Counted from the first letter of the stretch, positions 17,253-26,990 are shown. The stretch is DNA of 64,000 nt from JAJDFU01 sp964641965 (GCA_964641965.1 CAZXLD010000002.1:1-64000), one strand, 5' to 3'. A program made the numbers and translations. The notes: generated from the sequence alone by a model not told the origin.

Positions 17253-18896
17253 ATGAAAAGACTTTTACCACTGTTGTCCCTTGCCGCCCTCTTTAGTTTA
17301 TTGACGGTCGAAATTTCTGCCCAGAGCCTCATGATCTCTCGGCGGATCATGGTTACGGACACCATTACAGATGAGGACGAAGGCGTTACATTTGCCGCCT
17401 CTTCAGATGATGCCGAACAAGAAAATGATGAAATCGACGCCCTTTTCGATGATGACATTGATGCAGGTTGGGAAGGTGAGCCTGAAGATCAGAATGTACT
17501 CACTGCTGGTCTGCGTTTTCGCGACCTTTACATTCCCAAAGGCGCAACTATTGACTCCGCTTTCATCATTGTACACTCTCACGAGGCTAAAACGGCTGAA
17601 GATGTTGCTGACCTGACGATTGCCTGTGAAGCAACCGACAACGCCGAGACGTTCAATGAATCCGACTTAATCGACTCCCGTACTTTAACAACTGCTCAAT
17701 TAAACTGGGTTGTAGATGAGCCCTGGGGGTTATGGACTCCTCACAGCACACCTGACCTTAAGGATTTGGTCCAGGAGGTGGTAGATCGTGATGGTTGGGA
17801 ATCCGGGAATGCTATCGCTTTCATTATTCTGGGTAAAGATCAGGGACCTAGCGAGGTAGAGAACGCTCGTGAATTCGAATCTTTCGAAAATATTGCCGAC
17901 CCGGAAGACGGCGGTGATGGCATGAATTACCCAGAGCGGGTACCCGAACTAGTAGTCTACTACTCTGTAGAATCTGCATTGATTGATGTACGTATCATGG
18001 TTACGGACACCATTACCGATGAAGAAGAAGGTGTTACATTTGCCGCGTCCTCAGATGATGCTGAGCAGGAAAATGACGAAATCGACGCCCTTTTTGACGA
18101 CGACATCGATGCTGGTTGGGAGGGTGAGCCTGAAGATCAAAATATCCTAACAGCAGGGCTGCGTTTTCGGAACATTCAAATTCCACAAGGTGCAGTAATT
18201 GATTCAGTTTTTATTGAGGTACACTCTCACGAAGCCAAGACAGCCGAAGACGTAGCTGACCTTACTATTGCTTGTGAAGCCACTGACAATGCCGAGACGT
18301 TCAACGAGTCCGACTTAATCGACTCTCGTCCTTTGACAACTGCTCAATTAAATTGGATTGTGGATGAACCATGGGGCTTGTGGACACCTCACCGGACCCC
18401 GGATCTAAAAGAGATGGTACAGGAGGTAATTGACCGGGATGGCTGGGAGCCTGGAAATGCCATCGCATTCATTATTCTAGGTAAGGATCAAGGCCCTAGT
18501 GAAGTAGAAAATGCACGTGAATTCGAATCTTTCGAAAATATTGCCGACCCGGAGGATGGAGGAGATGGCATGAACTATCCCGAACGCGTACCACGTCTTT
18601 TAATTTACTTCTCTTCTTCAGACAATGTAACTTCTGTACGGGAATTATTTAATCCTCAGATTGAGGAACTTACAGTATTTCCTAACCCCGCTACAGAGAT
18701 GATTACCATTGATCTGGAGACGGACGAGGCAGCAATTATCGAAATCTTCAACATAGAAGGCCGTCAGGTGAGAGGACTACGGAGTACCTTTGGACAGCGG
18801 CAACAACTCAATGTCAATGGTCTGCCGGCAGGTATGTATGTGGTTCGTGCCCTTCAGGCTGGGAAAATCTATGCTCAGCAAATTGTAGTTAAGTAA
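17253..18896 (+). CDS. secreted acidic protein with two tandem 216-aa domains and T9SS tail
   Basis: A signal peptide (about 1-24, ending SAQS) leads into two copies of a roughly 210-residue domain that are about 90 percent identical, then a 75-residue C-terminal sorting domain starting ELTVFPNPATEMITIDL and ending GMYVVRALQ...IVVK, typical of T9SS type A. Each domain starts IMVTDTITDE and has the core LRFRxxxIPxGAxIDSxFI, reminiscent of DNRLRE/CBM-like beta-sandwich domains, and is rich in Asp/Glu (for example DDDIDAGWEGEPED), suggesting calcium binding. The protein should be exported to the cell surface or medium. Function is not recognised. The next gene is a TonB receptor 117 bp downstream beyond a terminator. 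Confidence 0.85.
   Translation: MKRLLPLLSLAALFSLLTVEISAQSLMISRRIMVTDTITDEDEGVTFAASSDDAEQENDEIDALFDDDIDAGWEGEPEDQNVLTAGLRFRDLYIPKGATIDSAFIIVHSHEAKTAEDVADLTIACEATDNAETFNESDLIDSRTLTTAQLNWVVDEPWGLWTPHSTPDLKDLVQEVVDRDGWESGNAIAFIILGKDQGPSEVENAREFESFENIADPEDGGDGMNYPERVPELVVYYSVESALIDVRIMVTDTITDEEEGVTFAASSDDAEQENDEIDALFDDDIDAGWEGEPEDQNILTAGLRFRNIQIPQGAVIDSVFIEVHSHEAKTAEDVADLTIACEATDNAETFNESDLIDSRPLTTAQLNWIVDEPWGLWTPHRTPDLKEMVQEVIDRDGWEPGNAIAFIILGKDQGPSEVENAREFESFENIADPEDGGDGMNYPERVPRLLIYFSSSDNVTSVRELFNPQIEELTVFPNPATEMITIDLETDEAAIIEIFNIEGRQVRGLRSTFGQRQQLNVNGLPAGMYVVRALQAGKIYAQQIVVK
17346..17993 (+). repeat. tandem in-gene duplication, copy 1 (648 bp)
   Basis: This is the first of two direct repeats that start with the same ATCATGGTTACGGACACC and have a 648-bp (216-codon) period. 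Many synonymous differences separate the copies although the proteins are almost identical. Confidence 0.9.
17994..18641 (+). repeat. tandem in-gene duplication, copy 2 (648 bp)
   Basis: This is the second direct repeat. Some blocks are identical at DNA level (for example around GAATTCGAATCTTTCGAAAA) while others differ mainly at third positions, which suggests purifying selection with partial gene conversion. Similarity fades over the last 30 or so codons. Confidence 0.88.
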
Positions 18897-18945
18897 GCTG
18901 GATCATTAAATGTGCATGGGCTTCAATCCTGTGCAGCTAAGTGAA

Positions 18946-18990
18946 GGATCAAGCCCGGTGGAATCTCCACCGGGTTCGATCCCTTTTATT
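18946..18990 (+). terminator. hairpin terminator after the repeat protein
   Basis: The core stem is CCCGGTGGA (18954-18962) with TCCACCGGG (18966-18974), extended outward by GGATC/GATCC, and followed by CTTTTATTTTAAT. It ends transcription of the 17253 gene and separates it from the TonB receptor that starts 24 bp later. Confidence 0.85.
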
Positions 18991-19013
18991 TTAATAATAG
19001 AAACGTAATATTC

Positions 19014-21905
19014 ATGAAATCCCGCCTCCATAAATACTTGTCAGCCACGCTCTGTTTTTTGATTAGCCTGACAACCTTGAATGCGCAGAATGAAATATCC
19101 GGTCGTATACTGGATTCCCAAACTAATGAACCAATGGTAGGGGCTTCCATTGCTATTGCCAATACAGCGAAAGGTACCGTTACCGATGAAGCAGGTCGAT
19201 TTATTTTAAAGAACATAAAAGAACAAACAGTTACCCTATTCATATCCTACACCGGTTTTACTGAACAGCGATTGGAGGTGAACACTACATCAACTGATCC
19301 ATTGGAAATCAAATTGATTCCTTCGGCTACCGAGCTTACTGAGGTTGTGGTAGAAGGGATTATGGACGACCAATTGGAGGCCATCGTAGGCATGAGGGAA
19401 GCTGTCAACATTAAAAATATTATCTCGGCTGATCAGATCCTAACCTTTCCAGACCTGAATGCTGCTGAGGTCATTCAACGTATACCCGGAATTACCCTCC
19501 AACGGGATCAAGGCGAAGGTCGATTTGTGCAACTCCGAGGTACCCCGCCTGAACTAACTAATTTCAACATCAATGGAGAACAGGTTCCCTCTCCTGAAGG
19601 AGACTTTCGATATATAGGGTTGGACATCATTCCTTCAGACCAGATCAAATCGGTGGAAGTAACCAAAGTGATTACTCCCGATATGGATGCAGATGGTATC
19701 GGTGGTTCTGTTGATATTAAAACCCGGGAGGCGCAGGAAGGGCCTCCGCAAATTATCGCTACTGTTGCCGGAGGATATACCAATCTTCGTCAGCGGCCGA
19801 TTTTCAATGGACAGTTTGCCTATGGACAGCGATACGATAAACTGGGTTTTCAACTCAACGCCAGCTTCTTCCAAAACAATCAGGGATCGGATAATATCGA
19901 ATATAAATACACCAAAGGACCATTCTTTAATTCTGAAGATCAGCAAGAAGGCCGGGATAACTTTTTCTTGCACTGGCGCGAGGCACAACTTCGGCACTAT
20001 GACATTACCCGGACTCGTATTGCTGTAAGCCCTACACTGGATTATCGATTTAATGAACAGAACTACATCTACCTCAGGGGGATGTACAATAGCTTTACAG
20101 ACGACGAGGTACGGCGGCGCAAGATCTATGATCTCGATGATCCGCTGAATGCAACCTATTACCTTTTTGGAGGGATTGACCACGACGTGCGCGCGCGAGA
20201 AACAAGGCAACAACTATCTACTATTGCCTTGGGAGGAGAACACGATTTCGGTTTCATGCAAATCGATTACCAAATTTTTTACGCCAATGCTCAGGAACAG
20301 CAACCCGACCGGCTAGAAAGCCGGTTTGAGAGCCCCGGTCAGGCTATCACCATCTCCTTTGATGTAAGCGATCCGGATTATCCCAGAGCTGAATTTCCAA
20401 ATGAGAATAATGCAGATAATGCGACGGACTATGAGAACTTCGATATGGACGAACTCATATTCGAAGATCATAATACACGGGAAGACCTGTGGACCCCTCG
20501 GTTTAATCTGACTTTTCCCTATCGGATCAATGGTTCAAATGAGGGGATCTTCAAGTTTGGAGGTAAGTTGAGAAGCCGGGTTAAAGAGCGGGATATTCGG
20601 TCGCTGACCTATGGTTCTTACAATGAGACTTCTAATATATATCCCGGTATGGGAGATCCGCTTAACTTGGTTACCATAGGCGATGGATTTCGGGATGATG
20701 ATCTGCTCAAGCAAGGATATTTGATTGATTTTATGCCCGGTGTTGACGAACTGCGTGATTTCTACGAGTTCTTTCCCCAATTCTTTATTATAAGCCGAAA
20801 TGACTCGCGGAAAAACTCCTACAACGAAGATTACCGTTACCGCGAAAATATCTATGCCGCCTACGGTATGATCGAACACAATATCGGACGCTTGATGGTA
20901 CTGGCCGGTCTTCGATACGAACGTACGGATGTGCTCGAAAACCAGGCCTTTGGTGTGAGGTTGGATGGGAGTCGTTTCCTTGGAATTGATACGTTCAATA
21001 CGACACGAACTATTGACTTTCTGCTTCCGCAAATTCAACTGCGCTATAGACTGAATAAAGGGATGAACTTGCGGGCTGCATTCAGTTATACCTATTCCAG
21101 GCCAAATTATGTAGATGTAATTCCGGCGCGTCAAGAAGACCGAAGGGAAATTTCAATTGGCAATCCCAATTTGGAATATCCCCTCTCCATGAACGTAGAT
21201 CTAATGTTTGAACGCTATTTCAAACGTACCATCTTGTCGGCAGGGCTCTTCTATAAGAAGATTGACAATTTCATTTTCAATTATAAGCGTTTCGGGCGTG
21301 AGGGAGCACCCGGTACTGGAAACTTTCCCGTATTTGAGTTCACCAAACCACTCAACGGCCAAGATGCCGAGGTATTTGGTGCCGAATTTCAGGCCCAGTT
21401 CAAATTTGATTTTATTGATGGGTTCTTTGGGGATTTTGGAATTTTTGCCAATTACACCTACACCTATTCCAGGGCGTTTATTCCAGAACGGGTACCCGCT
21501 AATTTTGCAGATGCTATCATCTTGGATCCTCAGCAAGACGACTTGAGTGAGTTTTTCGAAGATTCGAATCGAGAGGAGATCCAACTACCTGGGCAGGCTC
21601 AACATACGGCTAACTTAGCTCTGTTTTACGATGGACCCAAATTCTTTGCACGCTTGACAGCCAACTACCAGGATGCTTTCCTTACCGAAATTGGAGCAGA
21701 TCCCGATCTGGATGAATTCTACGATCAGGCATTGCGTCTGGACTATACTATGAATTATCAGGTAACCAAGGAAGTCAACGTATTTTTCGACTGGATCAAT
21801 ATTACAGATACCCCCTTACGGCTCTATCTGGGAGAGCCCAATACGATCAAGCAGCTTGAATATTATTCCTGGTGGATGCGGGCCGGTGTCCGATTGCGCC
21901 TTTGA
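19014..21905 (+). CDS. TonB-dependent receptor with carboxypeptidase-regulatory N-domain
   Basis: The 963-residue outer-membrane receptor has a signal peptide (about 1-25), a CarboxypepD_reg-like domain (ISGRILDSQTNEPMVGASI onward, to about 100), a plug domain (about 115-250, with DLNAAEVIQRIPGITLQRD and VEVTKVITPDMDADGIGGS) and a beta barrel that ends WWMRAGVRLRL. The plug most resembles the Xanthomonas/Caulobacter-type (TIGR01782-like) receptors, which import oligosaccharides or peptide-like ligands with TonB energy. No SusD partner is adjacent, so it is not a standard SusCD pair. The neighbouring repeat protein may or may not be a functional partner. The ligand is unknown. Confidence 0.92.
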   Translation: MKSRLHKYLSATLCFLISLTTLNAQNEISGRILDSQTNEPMVGASIAIANTAKGTVTDEAGRFILKNIKEQTVTLFISYTGFTEQRLEVNTTSTDPLEIKLIPSATELTEVVVEGIMDDQLEAIVGMREAVNIKNIISADQILTFPDLNAAEVIQRIPGITLQRDQGEGRFVQLRGTPPELTNFNINGEQVPSPEGDFRYIGLDIIPSDQIKSVEVTKVITPDMDADGIGGSVDIKTREAQEGPPQIIATVAGGYTNLRQRPIFNGQFAYGQRYDKLGFQLNASFFQNNQGSDNIEYKYTKGPFFNSEDQQEGRDNFFLHWREAQLRHYDITRTRIAVSPTLDYRFNEQNYIYLRGMYNSFTDDEVRRRKIYDLDDPLNATYYLFGGIDHDVRARETRQQLSTIALGGEHDFGFMQIDYQIFYANAQEQQPDRLESRFESPGQAITISFDVSDPDYPRAEFPNENNADNATDYENFDMDELIFEDHNTREDLWTPRFNLTFPYRINGSNEGIFKFGGKLRSRVKERDIRSLTYGSYNETSNIYPGMGDPLNLVTIGDGFRDDDLLKQGYLIDFMPGVDELRDFYEFFPQFFIISRNDSRKNSYNEDYRYRENIYAAYGMIEHNIGRLMVLAGLRYERTDVLENQAFGVRLDGSRFLGIDTFNTTRTIDFLLPQIQLRYRLNKGMNLRAAFSYTYSRPNYVDVIPARQEDRREISIGNPNLEYPLSMNVDLMFERYFKRTILSAGLFYKKIDNFIFNYKRFGREGAPGTGNFPVFEFTKPLNGQDAEVFGAEFQAQFKFDFIDGFFGDFGIFANYTYTYSRAFIPERVPANFADAIILDPQQDDLSEFFEDSNREEIQLPGQAQHTANLALFYDGPKFFARLTANYQDAFLTEIGADPDLDEFYDQALRLDYTMNYQVTKEVNVFFDWINITDTPLRLYLGEPNTIKQLEYYSWWMRAGVRLRL

Positions 21906-21915
21906 AAATAGAAGT

Positions 21916-22503
21916 TTAACTCCCCATCGGCGCATAGCCCAACATTTTTCGCACCATATAGGCTTGCCCTAGATGATAGAATCCGTGGGTTAAACCAAAA
22001 TGGGTCATACACCAGCCTTTGGATTTTCCAACATAATTTGGAATTACCCATTCCGTTCCGGGTCCGCCAATTCTTTCTCCCTCAATCAAATCTCGGACCC
22101 GTTCTTCGGAAAGCACCTCATCCAAGAGGTCCGGTGTCAGCGTGTCTAGTAGAGACTCCGTTCTGGACCCAACGGCAGCGTAATAATCCAGGACACCTTT
22201 TACAGAGGCGGTTTCAGATAGTTGAAGGACTTGCACTTCAGTCATGCTTGTTCCATAGTGTTGTTCTTTAACCGCCATTCGTTCCAGCCAATTTTCATCC
22301 ATCAACTGGGGAACATCAGCGACAAATCTGGATAGCCCAATATCCTCTACCCTCGCTATATGCCACAGCATCCAAAGGATAGGAGTTACACCGGGATATG
22401 GACTTTTTCTCAAATCTGTTTCCTGAATAGGGGTTAGGAAATGACGAAGCATTCCTCCGTGAAGCGTAGTATGGCGAGTTTTAAATAGCTCAATTGCGTT
22501 CAT
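21916..22503 (-). CDS. DinB-family protein
   Basis: The 195-residue four-helix protein starts MNAIELFKTRHTTLHGGML and has LWMLWHIARVEDIGL and GLTHGFYHLGQAYMVRKML; the histidines in these segments are placed as in the metal site of DinB/YfiT-like proteins. Members include thiol transferases and mycothiol- or bacillithiol-dependent enzymes, but the activity here cannot be assigned. It converges with the TonB receptor gene with 10 bp between their stops. Confidence 0.82.
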   Translation of the reverse strand: MNAIELFKTRHTTLHGGMLRHFLTPIQETDLRKSPYPGVTPILWMLWHIARVEDIGLSRFVADVPQLMDENWLERMAVKEQHYGTSMTEVQVLQLSETASVKGVLDYYAAVGSRTESLLDTLTPDLLDEVLSEERVRDLIEGERIGGPGTEWVIPNYVGKSKGWCMTHFGLTHGFYHLGQAYMVRKMLGYAPMGS

Positions 22504-22539
22504 GTGTTTAGGTCAGGTTAGAAACGATAAAATAAGTAC

Positions 22540-22572
22540 AAAAAACTGGGTCCGGTACGCAACCGAACCCAG
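22540..22572 (-). terminator. hairpin terminator of the subtilase gene
   Basis: Read on the minus strand, CTGGGTTCGGT pairs with ACCGGACCCAG (one mismatch, 5-base loop) and is followed by TTTTTTG. It lies 33 bp after the stop of the S8 peptidase gene and before the DinB start. Confidence 0.85.
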
Positions 22573-22604
22573 CACTTGAATTTTCGCTCTGAATCGAATT
22601 TCAA

Positions 22605-25463
22605 TTATTTATGTACGATTCTTCTGGTTTCGTCCAAGGATCCGCTGGTCAGTCGCACGGTGTAGGTTCCGGCTGGCATGCGAGATAAATCGATCTGTTG
22701 GGTGAATCCGCCCTGATAGCGATACCGCATGACCTGTTGTCCGGTAAAGGAATAAACAGTCACATCAATCGGCTCTTCACCTTCAGTGTTCCAGATTAGA
22801 TTCACTTGCCCATTAGAAGTTGGATTGGGAAACAAATACAACTCGCCAGGCTCCGCAGATGGATTTAAACCATTGATTTGGGAAGCCAGGATGCTGGTGC
22901 CTCCTCCACCGCTAACCACTTCAAAGTCGGCAAACGTGTAAGTCAACGGAGGAACTCCAGGAAGGAAGTTGCTTTCGATGGCTAAGAGTTCATACTCGCC
23001 TGGTGCGGGTCCGGATCCCGGCCAAGGGAAATAATTGCCTTCCCAATCTCCAAACAAAGCATAAGGGGCTACAGACTCAATCCGATCATTCGATTGCGCT
23101 CCACTTAATTGCAAGCGGACATTTTCAATAAAAAAGTCGTTAAACGAAAAGAATCCTCCTCCTGGAAGATATTCTATGGTGAGAGCAGATGGCGCCGTGC
23201 TTAGGTCAAGCACATCACCAAGAGGGAAAGCGCCAAAGTCAGTATCTGCATCCACTACAAAGAAATCAGTGCCTGGGAGTTGGTCGATCAATGCAAACGA
23301 AACAGTTGCTGTAGCAGAAGAGCCGGCAGGAGATGCCGAGATGGTGTAAAGCCCATCTTTTGACCGCCAGGCATTAAAGTTCCCATCAACATCCCCGAAA
23401 AGGGCAAAGGGCGAAGAAGCATCTGAGTTGGAAAAACTGCGATCTCCAGACAGATCAAACTCAACAGCCGATGGCTCACTGCCATTACCCGAACTTACCC
23501 GTGCTACTATGTTCACCTTGGATGGTTCGAAAGGATCCAGGGTACTTAGCGTCTGGCCTTCTCTTATAGTGGATATAACCCGATTGGCTACGGCATTTAC
23601 CAGTTCAAATCGATAAATACTTGGACCGGACTGGACAGCAGCAACAGCTGCGTCTGCCTGTACAAATCCATACCCGGTCTTGAAATCAAATCCTTCGTCA
23701 AATTCCAGGGTTTCCGGATCGTCCATATCGCTTGCCGTTTGAACCAGGATTTCATTGATTTCATGGGGGGCCAGACCCGGATGAGCTTCTTTCATGAGTG
23801 CAGTTATAGCTGCTACATGGGGAGCAGAAGCAGATGTTCCAAAAAAGTTTGGAAAGCCGTCTCCCTCGATATCAAATCCAAAAAAGGTATTGTTTCCTCC
23901 ATCAGGTCCTGTAATCAATGGTTTTTCTCGGACTTCAGGATGTGTTTTCGGACTTCCGTCCGCATTGAGGTAAAGCGGTACTCCTCCAACGGATGAAAAA
24001 CCATTGATCAGAGCAGGCCTTTCGCCAAACTCCTCTGTATTAAAGTAAGCAGAAGCTCCAACGGCAACTGCTCCTAATGCGTTAGCGTGGCCCACACAAG
24101 TTCCGCTAGGGTTGGGGTTTTCGTTCGGAGCAATCTGACCAAAATCAATGTACTTAAAAACCCTTGGATTGGGTCCGGTAAATATGTTGACTGCAATAGC
24201 AATTTCTTGCACGACACCTGTAAAATTGACAATTTCTAAAATTTCTAGGTTGTCACAGAATGTAATATTGTCAGAGTTGCCTCCAAAAAAAGGATTCAAC
24301 CACTCTCCGGTATTGGCATCGAAGATCAAGATATCTAAATCCGTATCTGGACAAGGACCATCATAAATTTCACCGGGTAGACCAAGGTTGTTTGGCGCTG
24401 CGAAGATGGAAGGGTCATCCCATTGAAACCATAGAAAAGTCGACTGACTCGTATCTAGGGTAATAGTTTGGAAAATATTTCCTTCACCAAAATCGTGAAA
24501 CGTAGATCCATTTATTTCAATTGGGTTAAACTCACTTTCAAAGGATTCTCTTGCTCCATTTCCAGCCGAAGAAAAATAGGCTACACCTTGAGACGTTACA
24601 TCATCTACGGCCTGGGCTATAGAACCATCCTGGAAGTAAGGTTCAGCTAAATAAAAGATGTCGTCTACGATGATATCACATTCAGCATCGGCCAACGCCC
24701 GGATACCTGCAGCAAAGTCAAAATAGCCGTTAAAGGCAGAGTAGTAATAAATTTCAGCGCCCGGTGCAATATCATGGACGATTTCTGCCATAGCACGACC
24801 TTCATCTACTGAGAAGCTTAAGGTATCTGGATTCACCTCCTCCGAGAGAACCACTACTTCCTGGGTAAACCCATTTGGGTTTCCTGCTCCCGGCAGGTCT
24901 CCACTAGCTACTCCAGCAGCAGCGTCTCCCAGCGCATCAAAAGAGTTGGAAAGAATCCCAATGCGGACTCCGGAACCATCCACCCCATAGGTGGCTCGTG
25001 CCAGATCTGCTCGTAACGCAACATCTCCCTGGCTCGTGACATCACCAAAATTGGTTTTTGGCTTGTACTCCGGACGGGCAAACCGAAGTGAGGCAAGACT
25101 TTCTAACTGATCCACGTTTGCAATTGGAAATAAAGCGCTGACTACTCCATGAGTAAGCTTAGTACTTTCTGCACCCAATGCTTCCAAATCTTTTAGCAGC
25201 AATTCGGAGTCTTCTGTCGGTAAGGCAATAATCCTGACCATATCCTCATGGACCATAAGTTTGTCGCTGGACCAGGGGCTAGCGCTTCTTGCATTATCCA
25301 TGGATTGCAATGCGTGGCTTAATTTGCCCGTTCGGGCTTTCTGTCGTTGAATTTTGGTCAACACATCAGGTAAATTTGCCAAGGCCTTTTCCTGGGCAGA
25401 AAGGGATGTCCCTGCCAGGATTGCCACCAGGCAAACTGAAATGGGTAAAAGGTAGAACTTCAT
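22605..25463 (-). CDS. S8 (subtilase) family secreted protein with T9SS tail
   Basis: The 952-residue protein has a signal peptide (1-23), a propeptide-like region to about 150, an S8 peptidase domain (about 160-610) and a C-terminal T9SS sorting domain (LYLFPNPTSNGQVNLIW ... MPAGTYTVRLTSG). Catalytic His is in AEIVHDIAPGA (His230), oxyanion Asn in YFSSAGNG, and Ser in FFGTSASAPHVAA. At the expected catalytic Asp the sequence is GILSNSFD: as I recall, relatives have SDS, so Asn173 replaces Asp, with Asp176 nearby. It may therefore be a weakened or inactive peptidase. It should be exported by Sec and then T9SS. It is followed by a terminator. Confidence 0.9.
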   Translation of the reverse strand: MKFYLLPISVCLVAILAGTSLSAQEKALANLPDVLTKIQRQKARTGKLSHALQSMDNARSASPWSSDKLMVHEDMVRIIALPTEDSELLLKDLEALGAESTKLTHGVVSALFPIANVDQLESLASLRFARPEYKPKTNFGDVTSQGDVALRADLARATYGVDGSGVRIGILSNSFDALGDAAAGVASGDLPGAGNPNGFTQEVVVLSEEVNPDTLSFSVDEGRAMAEIVHDIAPGAEIYYYSAFNGYFDFAAGIRALADAECDIIVDDIFYLAEPYFQDGSIAQAVDDVTSQGVAYFSSAGNGARESFESEFNPIEINGSTFHDFGEGNIFQTITLDTSQSTFLWFQWDDPSIFAAPNNLGLPGEIYDGPCPDTDLDILIFDANTGEWLNPFFGGNSDNITFCDNLEILEIVNFTGVVQEIAIAVNIFTGPNPRVFKYIDFGQIAPNENPNPSGTCVGHANALGAVAVGASAYFNTEEFGERPALINGFSSVGGVPLYLNADGSPKTHPEVREKPLITGPDGGNNTFFGFDIEGDGFPNFFGTSASAPHVAAITALMKEAHPGLAPHEINEILVQTASDMDDPETLEFDEGFDFKTGYGFVQADAAVAAVQSGPSIYRFELVNAVANRVISTIREGQTLSTLDPFEPSKVNIVARVSSGNGSEPSAVEFDLSGDRSFSNSDASSPFALFGDVDGNFNAWRSKDGLYTISASPAGSSATATVSFALIDQLPGTDFFVVDADTDFGAFPLGDVLDLSTAPSALTIEYLPGGGFFSFNDFFIENVRLQLSGAQSNDRIESVAPYALFGDWEGNYFPWPGSGPAPGEYELLAIESNFLPGVPPLTYTFADFEVVSGGGGTSILASQINGLNPSAEPGELYLFPNPTSNGQVNLIWNTEGEEPIDVTVYSFTGQQVMRYRYQGGFTQQIDLSRMPAGTYTVRLTSGSLDETRRIVHK

Positions 25464-25844
25464 GATTTTATTAAATAAACAATTAGGAAATACTGGTCTG
25501 GGAATCGGTTTGGGAGGGAGGGGCGATTTCTATTTTGTTTATAATATAATTAATATTTCGACCATATGATAAGGTTTTTTTCCATAGTAAACTAGCGACT
25601 CAGTATAATTTTTTTGACCGTACTGATAATACACGCAAAAGGTAACTGCTGTCACTTAAAACGAAATTCAAGGTGACTTTCCATGAGTTTGATTATAAGG
25701 AAACAACATGTTGGGTGACTATCTTCCATAGCCAATTCGAACCAAATGAATAAGAGGAAGACAGAGACTCCCATCTATCTTTGGCTCCGATAGAAACTGG
25801 GTCAGCTTTGAACCATTTTTAGGACGATAATATTCAGGAACGAC
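25464..25844. other. 381-bp intergenic gap without a gene
   Basis: No coding sequence is supportable on either strand. The end near 25464-25560 is AT-rich and must hold the promoter and leader of the S8 gene, but I see no exact -7 box. A perfect TATCTTTG at 25776 points along the plus strand, where the only downstream gene for 1.3 kb is antisense (mqnC), so its meaning is unclear. Confidence 0.4.
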
Positions 25845-26990
25845 CTAGTCCACGACTAAGGTAGTGCGATCCAGTTCTTGTTGTTTTATGTGGGCTGGTA
25901 ATTCGCGGAATTCGTATTGTTGGTTCCGCAACTTAGGGGTGAAGCCCGCTTCCTGAATCGCCTGCTGAATGCCATCTGCGGTAAATCGGAAGTTAGCCCC
26001 GGCTGCACTCACCACATTTTCTTCAATCATTATACTTCCGAAATCATTGGCGCCGCTATGCAAGCATACTTGTGCTACTTGTTTTCCTACAGTAAGCCAG
26101 CTCGCCTGGATGTTGCTAATATTTGGAAGCATAATTCGGCTCATGGCGATCATGCGTACGTATTCATCACCGGTGGAGGTATTTCGAGCCCTTTTTATCT
26201 TCTTGAGTATGGTATCCTCATCCTGGAAGGGCCATGGGATGAACGCAATGAATCCTTTGGCATCAACGGGCTTCTCAGATTGAACCTGTCGAATATCAAC
26301 CAGGTGTTGCATTCGTTCCAGGTTGGTTTCGATATGTCCAAACATCATAGTTGCAGAAGTGGTCAGGTGAATTTGATGAGCGGCCCTCATAATATCCAAC
26401 CATTCCTGCCTCCCACATTTACCCTTTGATATGAGCCTGCGTACCCGGTCACTCAAGATCTCGGCTCCGGCTCCAGGCAGGCTATCCAGACCTGCTTGTT
26501 TGAGCGCAGTGAGAACCTCAATGTGAGAGCTGCCTTCCAGTTTAGTTATATGTGCGATTTCAGGAGGTCCAAGTGCGTGTAATTTGAGATTTGGGTAAAG
26601 CGCCTTTAATTCTTTGAAGAGATCTACATAAAAGGATAAACCCAAATCAGGGTGGTGCCCACCTTGGAGCAAAAGTTGTTCGCCACCAAAGGCGAAGGTC
26701 TCCTCAATTTTTTGTTTATACTCTTCGATAGTTGTGATATACGATTCTTCGTGCCCCGGTCTGCGATAAAAGTTGCAAAACTTACAATTGGCGATACAAA
26801 CATTTGTAGTGTTTGAGTTTCGATCAATGATCCAGGTTACATATTGTCCGGGCACATGGTGTTGGCGCAGCTGGTTACCAACGTACATGAGTTCGGTTGT
26901 CGTGGCATGCTCAAATAGGAATACGCCTTCTTCTGCACTTAAAAATTCTCGTTGGAGTGCCTTCTCCAGTAATGCTTGTACTTCCATCAC
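25845..26990 (-). CDS. mqnC: cyclic dehypoxanthinyl futalosine synthase (radical SAM)
   Basis: MqnC cyclises dehypoxanthine futalosine in the futalosine route to menaquinone. The radical-SAM cluster motif is CIANCKFC (Cys65, Cys69, Cys72) in NTTNVCIANCKFCNFYRRPG. Further signatures are LLQGGHHPDLGL, DSLPGAGAEILSDRVRR, TTSATMMFGHIET and GANDFGSIMIEENVVSAAG, which favour MqnC over MqnE or CofH. Length 381 is normal. No other mqn gene is in the window. It is divergent from the rimP operon. Confidence 0.94.
   Translation of the reverse strand: MMEVQALLEKALQREFLSAEEGVFLFEHATTTELMYVGNQLRQHHVPGQYVTWIIDRNSNTTNVCIANCKFCNFYRRPGHEESYITTIEEYKQKIEETFAFGGEQLLLQGGHHPDLGLSFYVDLFKELKALYPNLKLHALGPPEIAHITKLEGSSHIEVLTALKQAGLDSLPGAGAEILSDRVRRLISKGKCGRQEWLDIMRAAHQIHLTTSATMMFGHIETNLERMQHLVDIRQVQSEKPVDAKGFIAFIPWPFQDEDTILKKIKRARNTSTGDEYVRMIAMSRIMLPNISNIQASWLTVGKQVAQVCLHSGANDFGSIMIEENVVSAAGANFRFTADGIQQAIQEAGFTPKLRNQQYEFRELPAHIKQQELDRTTLVVD

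Noticed and set aside
17346..18641. Direct repeats considered as a CRISPR or mobile repeat
   Set aside because: The repeats are long, in frame, and encode duplicated protein domains.
18946..18982. GGGTTCGATCC looked like a tRNA T-arm
   Set aside because: It is the 3' arm of a perfect terminator stem; there is no anticodon arm or acceptor stem around it.
25776..25783. Exact TATCTTTG promoter box on the plus strand
   Set aside because: No plus-strand gene lies downstream for more than 1.3 kb; the box is short and expected by chance at this base composition.
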